The notes under the pieces were generated by a model. That model was not told the origin of the DNA and did no database searches. It saw nothing but the letters and a program-made list of their open reading frames with translations. DNA of 50,365 bases, from the IMG/VR virus record IMGVR_UViG_3300015360_000062, positions 1 through 50,365 of that record, one strand, 5' to 3'. Numbering within the stretch: position 1 is the stretch's first letter; every line of letters begins with the position of its first letter. Positions 42,164-50,365 of this stretch are shown here, piece after piece. Position numbers and translations under genes: made by a program. This DNA comes from a virus.

Positions 42164-45100
42164 ATGAGCTTTCTCGATAAACTTGCAGATCAACTATCTT
42201 CTCAATTTTCTTTAGGTGAGAATGATACACATTCACTAGATTCACCAGTTATTGACGGTGAGGTCAAAAAATATGGTGCATTAGGTGATTTTGCAAATAA
42301 ATTTGATCAATCTGCACAGAGAAAATATCTTGAAGAAGGTTATTTGAGAACAGATCCATTCAATGCTGAACCAAAAGAGTTCGAAGTATTGATGCAAGAG
42401 CCTAACGCTACTGTATTAGTTAAGAAGAGAATGTTCTCATCGATAGGTGAGAATTTTAGACCCGACTATATGGACAAAGAAGAAAAGCTTTATTATAAAG
42501 CAATGAAAATTCTTTTTCAAAATAAGTGTCGTCAAATATCCGCTCTTGAAAAACTATCTAAGATTGAAAGAATTACATCTACCGTCGGTCAAGTAGATAA
42601 TCAGCTAATACCACTTATTGTATCATTAACAGATGCAGCTAATAATGGATTAGGCGATGGTTCTAATTTATATGGCGTCTTTGGTAGCTCGAACCCATTA
42701 GCAGATAAATCAACTGGTAATTTTACTAAAGTAGTAGATAGACTAAGAAGACTTTATTCTTTTGGTAATCCAAATGCTTTAACAACTTGGATTACAGATG
42801 AAAGTAATTTATTTCAATCCCAGTTCGGTCAAGGAACTGGTGTAATGGAGATAACTAATTTTACTAGTTTATCTACATCAACTACAATTGATTTCAAAAG
42901 CCCAGGAAAATGCACTATTAATATAGTTGATCCTTATCAAGTAATGTTAATTACAGAGTATGATATAGAGAAAGCAATTAGTGACGCAACTAATTCATTC
43001 TATAATCACAAAATAGTTCAATTCGGTAAGGAGAGTGCAGATCAAATAATTAGCAATAATACAAGTAGATTTAATGCACTTAGAAGATTAAGGAAAGCCA
43101 GTCCAGTTACTTTTAAAGTAAATCCAGATACAGTGCTTGGAAGAAGAGTAACTGCAATATTTGATCGTACTGGTGAGCAATTAGTATTTGATTATGATTC
43201 TTCAGCGGGCACAGATCTTATAGGTCTTGGCGGTTTGGGTAACAGTGTATCTGTATCTGATGAATATCTTGTAGGCGGTGCAGTTGCTGGATATGATGGA
43301 TTAGATTCAAAACAACATAAAGCAACTTTAAAAGTACTTGATTCAGAGTTATCTGTATTCAAAACACTTGTTGCAGCGATTTACAATAAACTTCAATTAG
43401 ATGCTAATTCACAGCAGGCTATCAAAGGCGCAAATAAGAATACAAACTATACTAGAAGAAAATTGAGATTTCAATTCTCTGGTAAGTTGATAATTCAGGA
43501 AATGGATTTGATTCACATTTATATGAGATCAAATTCTCAATACGATAATAATATTTCTGGCGGATTAAGAAACACATTTAATCCGCAGTCAGCTTTGACT
43601 AACATTAGTCAAGCAATGGGTCAAACATTTGATTCATTTCAATCATTATTCAATCCATCGGCTAACGGCAATTTTCAAATAGAGAAAGCTGCATATGTTG
43701 GAAAAGACTTTCCAAATTATTTATGGTCTGCAATTAGAAGTCAGTTCATTAATGAAAAAGAAGGTATGCATGTTTTCGGTGGTGTAGTTGATAGCGCATC
43801 AGATGCTTGGTCTGGTGGAAAAGGTACTGTAGATGTACAAGCTACGGATAACTCTGTTTATTTTGATATGGGAAAAATAAACTACAAGCCAGGTGTAGAT
43901 AATTTTGCTGGTAATGCATTTGATCCTCTAACCCCATTTAAAAGTTCGTTTGATAGTATTACTAGTAATGTTAATGATACATTACCAGAATTGTTAGATG
44001 AGAATAAAGCTTTACTAGGAAGCTCTAAGGATCAAGATTCACCACTTGTAAAATCAAAAGCTGGACCATATCCAGGTCAACCTGTTTATGAAGATAATTA
44101 TGTACAAGATAGAAGCGTTGATAGTGCTACTGGAAGAGTAACTAAAGTATTTCATGCTCCAGATGGATTAGTCTATAAATGGAAAGAAGGTATCGGCGTT
44201 CTTGTTCAATATGGTAGTTCATTAGACATTAACAGTGCTAATAATGTGGGTATTCCTTCTTTGACCAAACAACCATTTGCTGGTCAAGACATAATGAATG
44301 TTTTATCTTTATTGGTTACAGGTCAACCATATAATTTTGCTAATTATTGGAAGACGGTAATAAGTATGGATGGTTTTGGTCGTGATCCACAAAGTCAGCA
44401 AGACCCTGCTCATTCTTATTATAATTCATTGAGAAATGATTTATCGAAGAGCAATGAAATATGGGGTAATTTCATTCCATTCAAAAATTTGGTTATGAAT
44501 GAGGTTGCTTATGCTGCTGCTTTGAAAAAGCAATTTGATATTACGAATACTAATAAAGAGTTAGAACTAAAGTTAGATAAGTTGAAAGAGTTGAATAATG
44601 CAGCTAAACTGGTAGGTGCAGCTAATGCTATATCGGAAAATACGACAAGCAAATTCAGTAGAGAGTTTGTAACGATACAATCTCAAGTTAAAAATCTTCA
44701 ATTTCAAATCGATGCAAGACTTGATAGTTTAAGTGCTGACGATAAAAATAATTTTGTAATGGTTGGAGATCAAGTAACATTTGATGTAAATGATATTATT
44801 AATCCAAGTTCTTTAGAGAAGCAAACAGATGGTAATCTTAGAAGAGCACTAAGAAGGCAGATCAATCATCTTACCCGTAGAATGTCATATACTGTCAGAG
44901 GTAATGAGGATAAGAACTTATTTATCGTGGATGATTTTTATGATAAAGATTACGACATTACTGCTTATGAGCAATCATTAACTGAAGGTATAAAATTATT
45001 TGATAATGAATATACGAGTGTTAGAGATAAAATTATTGGTACATCTGGCTTATTAAATCTAGAAGTTTTTTGTGATACACAAGGTCATATTAGAGTAAGA

Positions 45101-47089
45101 CCACCACAATACAATAGAATGCCAAGCTCTGTTTTCTACAAAATGATGTATCTAAAGAAAACAATGGGCATTCAGGTATTCCCACAGTACTTAGATGATT
45201 TATTCTCAGATCAATTAAAAACGCTAAGAGAAAGAGTTGAAATAATTGAAGATATGATTAGATTAGATTGTGCTGTGCTTGGACATAATGGTGATTCTTC
45301 TGCCAAAATGTTTCTTCTTAAGGATGAAGCAAGTAAAGGTGAAGGTGACTACTTTAGATTTATCTCTAATGAAGCAGGAGTCATATCCGATATTTCATTA
45401 TTGATGCAAGCTGCAAATCCAGATCAATCTGAAGATAATCAATCACAAGCGTTTAATGATTATAAAAATATAAAAGCTCAAGCTTTAACTAATAAAGATT
45501 TGTTTACAAGTACACAGAGGTACGCTAGTATTATTGATGCTTTGGAAATACAAAATGGTATAAAAGAAGGCGTATCAATAAGCAGCCTTGATACCTATAA
45601 TGCCAATACTGAAATAGATAAACTAATTGAAAGAATTCAAACTAAATCAGGTCAAAAAATATCAAGAAATAGCTTTTTAAATACTGCTACATTAGTAGCT
45701 AATAGGGGGACTACAGATCCTGGAACTGAAGTCGATGTATTTAAAGTGACTAAAGAGCTTTCAAGTAAGCTTGTCGAAAGACAAAAGGTATTGAAGCTTT
45801 TCTATGGAGCATTGAAGAATGCTGTTGAATTTAAAAGCCTGGATGATAGTCCTAATACAGCTAGCCAGCTTGTTAGCTCTGGATCATATGCTAATTCACA
45901 TGTACCTGAAATTTTCGAACACATGATTGAAGATGAGACATATGATGATTATGGACCTGGATCTGGATCTAGATATATAATCAAAAATAGTCAAATTAAA
46001 AGCATGAATTTTACGTCTAATCCTCCACCATTCACGAGTGTTGAGGTTAGCGGCTATATGAATAACTATGAGCCTAATGCACTTCCAGGTGATTTGAATT
46101 CATTTCCAAGCACAGGTAATGCTTTAGTTACTGCATTAGCTATAGACTATGATATGTGGCGTAATTATGGATTCAAAACTGCTAGTAAAATAACTGTACC
46201 ATTTCTTAGTGATCCTAACTCTCAATGTGCGCCTTATGCCAGCATGATGTTAAGTACTAACCGTAAGAATTTATTAAAAGGAAGCATCACAATTTCTGGT
46301 AATGAATACATGCAACCAGGAGAAGTAGTATTCGTTGAGCAAAGAGGAATGTTGTTTTACGTAAATTCTGTTAGACATAATATGACAATGGGCGTTTCTT
46401 TCACTACAACATTAGAACTAACCTATGGTCATTCACCAGGTGAATACATACCAACGTATCTTGATGTTCTTGGTAAAATAATATTGAAGAATAAAGATAT
46501 TGCAGCATTTTCAGTACAAAGAACATCAAGTTCAAGTAATGAAGTTAATATGGGTGTTGTAGTAAGAGACGGTAGTTCTGCTGGAACGGATAGTAAATTG
46601 AAAGATTCGTTCTCAGCAGCTAATGTTAAAACAATAAACAATATAGTTTATCAAGCTGCTACTGTAATAAATTCAAATAATGCGAAAGAAAACTCAACAG
46701 CCGCAAATCTTGAATTAAGAATATATCATGATGAAGGGCATTCAGCTAATTCTAAACTAGAGGCTTTTGCTGAAACTGTTAAAGCCATATTCGTTCAAGG
46801 GTCTATTAATACTACAGATAACGATAAGACTAAGCCAGTATCATCGTTAGAAGAGAAGAATGTTAGAATTGTATTGGTTGATTTGAGCGATGAGGATGAT
46901 GGACGTTCACCATCACAAAAGGCTATTGATATTGCTAGGAATAAAATGAAAGTGTCGCCTTCATCAAATGATGGTGCTAAGACAAATGGTAAAGAAAAAG
47001 ATAATTTGAGGGAAGCTTTATTCAGTTATATAATTGACTGTTGGGTTAAATTCGATCCTCCATCACCACAAGACTCGGCTGGTTCTTAA
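42164..47089 (+). CDS. Baseplate hub candidate, 1641 residues
   Basis: A very large protein between the post-tape-measure gene and the spike, the usual hub position. The first 600 residues mix helix and strand. A long coiled-coil-like region at about 770-870 (Leu/Lys/Glu-rich) follows, then helical regions. Residues about 1345-1436 contain Gly-Ser-Ile-Thr-Ile-Ser-Gly-Asn, then Pro-Gly-Glu-Val-Val-Phe-Val and a Tyr-Val-Asn-Ser-Val-Arg-His strand, which resembles the hub domain of baseplate proteins that hold the spike. The stop overlaps the next ATG (TAATG). At 1641 residues it is several times longer than gp27-type hubs, so it probably carries additional domains. Confidence 0.75.
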   Translation: MSFLDKLADQLSSQFSLGENDTHSLDSPVIDGEVKKYGALGDFANKFDQSAQRKYLEEGYLRTDPFNAEPKEFEVLMQEPNATVLVKKRMFSSIGENFRPDYMDKEEKLYYKAMKILFQNKCRQISALEKLSKIERITSTVGQVDNQLIPLIVSLTDAANNGLGDGSNLYGVFGSSNPLADKSTGNFTKVVDRLRRLYSFGNPNALTTWITDESNLFQSQFGQGTGVMEITNFTSLSTSTTIDFKSPGKCTINIVDPYQVMLITEYDIEKAISDATNSFYNHKIVQFGKESADQIISNNTSRFNALRRLRKASPVTFKVNPDTVLGRRVTAIFDRTGEQLVFDYDSSAGTDLIGLGGLGNSVSVSDEYLVGGAVAGYDGLDSKQHKATLKVLDSELSVFKTLVAAIYNKLQLDANSQQAIKGANKNTNYTRRKLRFQFSGKLIIQEMDLIHIYMRSNSQYDNNISGGLRNTFNPQSALTNISQAMGQTFDSFQSLFNPSANGNFQIEKAAYVGKDFPNYLWSAIRSQFINEKEGMHVFGGVVDSASDAWSGGKGTVDVQATDNSVYFDMGKINYKPGVDNFAGNAFDPLTPFKSSFDSITSNVNDTLPELLDENKALLGSSKDQDSPLVKSKAGPYPGQPVYEDNYVQDRSVDSATGRVTKVFHAPDGLVYKWKEGIGVLVQYGSSLDINSANNVGIPSLTKQPFAGQDIMNVLSLLVTGQPYNFANYWKTVISMDGFGRDPQSQQDPAHSYYNSLRNDLSKSNEIWGNFIPFKNLVMNEVAYAAALKKQFDITNTNKELELKLDKLKELNNAAKLVGAANAISENTTSKFSREFVTIQSQVKNLQFQIDARLDSLSADDKNNFVMVGDQVTFDVNDIINPSSLEKQTDGNLRRALRRQINHLTRRMSYTVRGNEDKNLFIVDDFYDKDYDITAYEQSLTEGIKLFDNEYTSVRDKIIGTSGLLNLEVFCDTQGHIRVRPPQYNRMPSSVFYKMMYLKKTMGIQVFPQYLDDLFSDQLKTLRERVEIIEDMIRLDCAVLGHNGDSSAKMFLLKDEASKGEGDYFRFISNEAGVISDISLLMQAANPDQSEDNQSQAFNDYKNIKAQALTNKDLFTSTQRYASIIDALEIQNGIKEGVSISSLDTYNANTEIDKLIERIQTKSGQKISRNSFLNTATLVANRGTTDPGTEVDVFKVTKELSSKLVERQKVLKLFYGALKNAVEFKSLDDSPNTASQLVSSGSYANSHVPEIFEHMIEDETYDDYGPGSGSRYIIKNSQIKSMNFTSNPPPFTSVEVSGYMNNYEPNALPGDLNSFPSTGNALVTALAIDYDMWRNYGFKTASKITVPFLSDPNSQCAPYASMMLSTNRKNLLKGSITISGNEYMQPGEVVFVEQRGMLFYVNSVRHNMTMGVSFTTTLELTYGHSPGEYIPTYLDVLGKIILKNKDIAAFSVQRTSSSSNEVNMGVVVRDGSSAGTDSKLKDSFSAANVKTINNIVYQAATVINSNNAKENSTAANLELRIYHDEGHSANSKLEAFAETVKAIFVQGSINTTDNDKTKPVSSLEEKNVRIVLVDLSDEDDGRSPSQKAIDIARNKMKVSPSSNDGAKTNGKEKDNLREALFSYIIDCWVKFDPPSPQDSAGS

Positions 47090-49110
47090 TGACTCATTCA
47101 TTTACTGAAGAAGTAGGCTTACTTAAACTAGGATCTATAGTTAGTTATGATTCTAGAAGAGGCTTAATAAAAGTTCAACTTACTAATTCTGATGCTGTTA
47201 ACGCTAAGCCTCATACAGTAGATGTGCCAGCTCCACACTCTATGTTTTACAATAATGGATTATTTGTTGGTACTATGCCAGGTGCCAACACTCCAGTTAT
47301 TGTTGGTCAAGGAAGTGGTGGGCAACATTACTTCGTTTCATTTATAGCAGAGAATTTATCAGCCGTACCAGAGTTGAAACTTGGTCAGCTACTTATTCAA
47401 GCTGGCAAGAATGCTAAATTGTCACTGGATTTGAAAAATGACATTTATCTTGGATCAGATGGAAATAGAATTCATATCAATTCATCATCTAACTTAATGA
47501 GTAGTAATTTTTATAATAATTATCAATTTACTCAGGCAAGTAGAATGGTTGATGGTATTGTAAAGAGAGATTTAGCTTTCAACACTAATTATGATCATGA
47601 TTCTAAATTAGAATCAGATGTTTATGATTCTAGGTTTACTACAATTGGTTTAGATCCAAGCGTAAGCCCTAGCACAGTTATGTCTGGGTCAGTTAAGAAT
47701 CCTCCTTTCGTAGAACAGAGGGAGATGGTATATGAATTTCAATATTTATCTGATGTTGATAATGAATTATTTGAATCATCTCTTTATAGTGCTTCGCCTC
47801 AAATAACACCTTCTTATAATTTACCTAATCGTAGAAAGAGTAGGGCGGATACTTTAAGTTTGACATTACTATCTCCTAATTATCTTATGGAGACTGTTAA
47901 AGGAACTGTAATTGATATCTTTGGAAATATACTTGACTTAAATAGAAGTCCTTTACCAATTGGTAAGGAACAAAATACATTAAGGTCAGATAAAACAACC
48001 GATAAGGTTACATCCTATTTGAAGATAAGAGAGCTTGAAAGAAAAAGCCTTGCTTATCATTTCGAAATAAACTCTAGAAAAGACTTCTCTGGTAATGACG
48101 GTCAAGTAAATCTACCAAATATAAATTCAAACGAAGATTATGCTCGTAATAGAAGTAGATTTTTCGTCGATATTGATAAAGAAGGTCAATTCAAAATCAA
48201 TATACCAGCCTCAAGTGAAAAGGGTAATATACCATTACTAACAAGATATGAAAATTATTCTACATTTGGTACAGAAGATAATGGTAATCCAAATAAGTTA
48301 ATTTATCGCGAAGATAAGTTAGATATATTTCAAGATTCATTTGCTGCATCTAAAATGGAGTTTACTGGAGATAGTCCTAGTACAAATAGTACTGTAAAGG
48401 GATCTATAGAATTAAAGAATGATGATACGGAAGGTGCTCCATTAGATAGGATTTTGAACACCCATATTAAACATGGCACAGCATATCATGATATTTTACA
48501 AACTTGCTATGCACATCAAACAAATAATTTTCTAAGATATCAAACTGATGATGTTGATGAAAATGAAGAGTATTTAAATATTGATGTTAATCAATTTACA
48601 CAACTATCTAAGGTTGTTACAGATACAATTAAATTATCTGGACCTAAAGCAAATGCTGGTGGAAGAAGCGGCTCCATTAATTTTGATGGTTCATTAGATT
48701 TGAATATAGGTGCTAATACGGTTGATAGACAATCATTATGGCTTGATACTGCTGGTGGCATTGTAGCTAATATTGGAAGAGATTTAAAAAACATGAGTGC
48801 AGCTATCTCTATGAATGGTGACGTATTCTTTCAAGTAGGTGGTATGGGTGTATCTGGTGATAGTCGATTTGTTAATGAACCAAATGGTCAAATAGGGGCT
48901 GTATTTGACTTAAGGGTATTTAGTGATGGGATCTACACTCATATGATAAGAATAGATAAGAATGGTATAACTGTAATGACGCCTGGTTCTATGAGCTTAC
49001 ATTCTGCTGGACCACTTAAAATTACTTCAAACAGTGATGTAAAGATAGATGCTGAAACTTTGTATTTGCAAGGTAGGATGGTAATCAAAGAGTTTGGCGG
49101 ATCAATATAA
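47089..49110 (+). CDS. Baseplate central spike (gp5/VgrG-like) candidate
   Basis: A 673-residue protein that overlaps the hub stop by one base. Residues about 10-90 look like an OB-fold: Gly-Ser-Ile-Val-Ser-Tyr, Gly-Leu-Ile-Lys-Val-Gln-Leu, then Val-Asp-Val-Pro-Ala-Pro and Gly-Ala-Asn-Thr-Pro-Val-Ile-Val-Gly. This is the start seen in T4 gp5 and related cell-puncturing spikes. A long middle region (about 150-460) is polar and unassigned, and the last 150 residues are beta repeats (Ile-x-Leu-Ser-Gly; Ser-Met-Ser-Leu-His-Ser-Ala-Gly; Val-Lys-Ile-Asp-Ala) that fit a triple-stranded beta-helix needle. No lysozyme domain is seen. Confidence 0.78.
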   Translation: MTHSFTEEVGLLKLGSIVSYDSRRGLIKVQLTNSDAVNAKPHTVDVPAPHSMFYNNGLFVGTMPGANTPVIVGQGSGGQHYFVSFIAENLSAVPELKLGQLLIQAGKNAKLSLDLKNDIYLGSDGNRIHINSSSNLMSSNFYNNYQFTQASRMVDGIVKRDLAFNTNYDHDSKLESDVYDSRFTTIGLDPSVSPSTVMSGSVKNPPFVEQREMVYEFQYLSDVDNELFESSLYSASPQITPSYNLPNRRKSRADTLSLTLLSPNYLMETVKGTVIDIFGNILDLNRSPLPIGKEQNTLRSDKTTDKVTSYLKIRELERKSLAYHFEINSRKDFSGNDGQVNLPNINSNEDYARNRSRFFVDIDKEGQFKINIPASSEKGNIPLLTRYENYSTFGTEDNGNPNKLIYREDKLDIFQDSFAASKMEFTGDSPSTNSTVKGSIELKNDDTEGAPLDRILNTHIKHGTAYHDILQTCYAHQTNNFLRYQTDDVDENEEYLNIDVNQFTQLSKVVTDTIKLSGPKANAGGRSGSINFDGSLDLNIGANTVDRQSLWLDTAGGIVANIGRDLKNMSAAISMNGDVFFQVGGMGVSGDSRFVNEPNGQIGAVFDLRVFSDGIYTHMIRIDKNGITVMTPGSMSLHSAGPLKITSNSDVKIDAETLYLQGRMVIKEFGGSI

Positions 49111-49145
49111 CAGTGAAACTAAATAGCCTGATATATAAATAAACA

Positions 49146-50365
49146 ATGTGTCCATGTAATCCATTAGATGTAACTGTAGATATTCCAAGCGGTCCCAGCG
49201 GACCATCAATCCCTGGGTTTGGCTTGCCTTTTGCATTAAAGGTTCCTGCTATTCCATTCCCAGAAGGAGTACCTGAGGATCTATTGGCTTTATTCGATAA
49301 GCTTAAACTACTTGTTCCACCAGGGGCATTAAAATCAGCATTAAACCCTAATTTTGGTAAAGATATTTTCGATTCAATCATGAAATTGTTGGATCAGTTC
49401 TTACCATTCCTAATGCTTTATAAATTTTTCTTACCAGTACTTAATCTTATTATTTGTATTATTGAAGTCTTGTGTGCCATACCTAATCCATTCAAATTGA
49501 TTAGAGCCATGAAAAGATTATTCAGAAATTGCCTTCCTGATTTTCTTAATATGTTCCCTATATTTGCTTTGATTATTATGCTTATTTCATTATTGCTACT
49601 TCTTTTAGCTTTAATTGAATATATAATCCAACAAATTCTAAAGTTTATAAAGACTATTCTTAGAAACATTAGAGCTTTAGAGAAAGCATTTAACGATGCT
49701 GATGAAGGTACTGTATTAGCTATTGCAAAGAAGCTTGGCGCACTATTATGTGTATTCCAAAACTTATTTGTATTGTTATCTTTGTTTGCAATCATCATTC
49801 AAATAATAAAGGATATTTTAAGTCTAAGCTTCTCTATCCCACCATGCGATGATAGTGATTCAGCGGGTGATGATGGATGCTGTACTACTGATGTATGCCC
49901 AGAGATTGTAAAGAACACATACACAAGAACAACTGGCAAGCTACAATACTTAAATAAAGTATCGGCAAAAACTGGATTAGTATTACCAGCACCGTTCAAT
50001 GAATTTTCTGTTGAGGTTAGAAAAGAAAGTATTCAATTATTTGATACGCTTCAACTAACTTCTGAGCAATTTAGGAATATTTTTGATGCACACGATGTAA
50101 CAATCAGCCCTAAACCAGTATTTTTCCCAACAGATGTAACTTATACAGCCTTTACAACTCCAAGGCAAGCAGCCTATACGATTGATATGAGGCTATTCTA
50201 TAACCCAATTAGTTGGGGTAGAACAGGCTTACCTCGCTATATTAGGTTTAAAGATTGCATTTTAACTAAGGTACCAACCGTTTCTTTAGATGGCTATGAC
50301 AATAGCGTTAGTACTGTAACGTCTGGAATCGTTACAATAGCTGGCGGTCTTGGCTATGAAGATAA
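49146..50365 (+). CDS. Hydrophobic baseplate-region protein, truncated at the window edge
   Basis: The frame is open from the ATG at 49146 to the last base, at least 406 codons. The upstream in-frame codon at 49140-49142 is a stop, so the start is well bounded. The N-terminus has a Cys-x-x-Cys-Asn-Pro pattern and a Pro/Gly-rich stretch (about 13-45). Residues about 85-235 hold several long hydrophobic helices (Leu/Ile/Phe-rich), unusual for a tail protein. A Cys/Asp-rich cluster follows near 240-265, and the rest is mixed. Located after the spike, it is probably a baseplate or tail-tip protein, perhaps one that meets the membrane. No family was recognised. Confidence 0.78.
   Translation, partial: MCPCNPLDVTVDIPSGPSGPSIPGFGLPFALKVPAIPFPEGVPEDLLALFDKLKLLVPPGALKSALNPNFGKDIFDSIMKLLDQFLPFLMLYKFFLPVLNLIICIIEVLCAIPNPFKLIRAMKRLFRNCLPDFLNMFPIFALIIMLISLLLLLLALIEYIIQQILKFIKTILRNIRALEKAFNDADEGTVLAIAKKLGALLCVFQNLFVLLSLFAIIIQIIKDILSLSFSIPPCDDSDSAGDDGCCTTDVCPEIVKNTYTRTTGKLQYLNKVSAKTGLVLPAPFNEFSVEVRKESIQLFDTLQLTSEQFRNIFDAHDVTISPKPVFFPTDVTYTAFTTPRQAAYTIDMRLFYNPISWGRTGLPRYIRFKDCILTKVPTVSLDGYDNSVSTVTSGIVTIAGGLGYED

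Noticed and set aside
49134-49141. TATAAATA, identical to the T4 late-promoter core, before the 49146 gene
   Set aside because: It lies only five bases before the ATG, leaving no leader. AT-rich sequence makes chance matches common. It is mentioned only as a loose motif match.
1-50365. CRISPR arrays, insertion sequences, tRNA or rRNA genes
   Set aside because: No spaced direct repeats, transposase frames, terminal inverted repeats or cloverleaf structures were seen on either strand.

Overview
The window looks like the virion-structure region of a large, AT-rich tailed bacteriophage with a contractile tail (myovirus morphology). The clearest landmarks are a major capsid protein (6845-7855), a tail sheath (34157-36925), a tube-like protein (36940-37626), a frameshifted pair of tail assembly chaperones (37716-38749), a tape measure (38753-41284), a baseplate hub candidate (42164-47089) and a spike with an OB-fold-like start (47089-49110). 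Very long structural proteins (1082, 1970 and 1641 residues), a tRNA CCA-adding enzyme and small accessory genes point to a large-genome phage. The host cannot be read from the sequence. Many genes have Shine-Dalgarno-like AGGAG/GGAG sites and the standard genetic code is used. No terminase, portal, prohead protease, endolysin or tRNA gene was recognised, so the window is only part of the genome.

Layout. (1) 1-5896: five co-directional genes of unknown function, helix-rich, two with membrane-type segments, placed just before the capsid genes. (2) 5897-7978: a decoration-like protein and the major capsid protein, each followed by a hairpin terminator; both use a different codon set from their neighbours. 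(3) 7979-9679: three small head-tail or virion genes. (4) 9679-17500: fibre and appendage proteins rich in Ser, Thr, Gly and beta structure. (5) 17493-23657: a mixed-strand accessory island with a CCA-adding enzyme (minus), small proteins, an HNH endonuclease, a cold-shock-domain protein, a minus-strand trio ending in a coiled-coil/membrane protein, a virion protein, a minus-strand unknown and an HExxH protein. (6) 23782-33208: more baseplate or fibre proteins, including a 525-residue protein with Cys pairs and three HxH motifs, a holin-like membrane protein and a 1970-residue beta-helix fibre. (7) 33228-50365: the tail assembly line in the usual order (completion protein, sheath, tube, chaperones, tape measure, baseplate proteins, hub, spike), ending in a truncated hydrophobic baseplate-region gene that runs off the right edge.

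How it works together. Most genes are on the plus strand with overlaps of 1-17 bases or short gaps, consistent with long late transcripts. Hairpin terminators after the decoration, capsid and tube genes probably set expression steps. The best mechanistic prediction is a -1 ribosomal frameshift at 38378-38384 (A AAA AAA followed by a stem-loop) that would fuse the two chaperone frames, as in lambda gpG/gpGT. No intergenic stretch exceeds about 190 bases.
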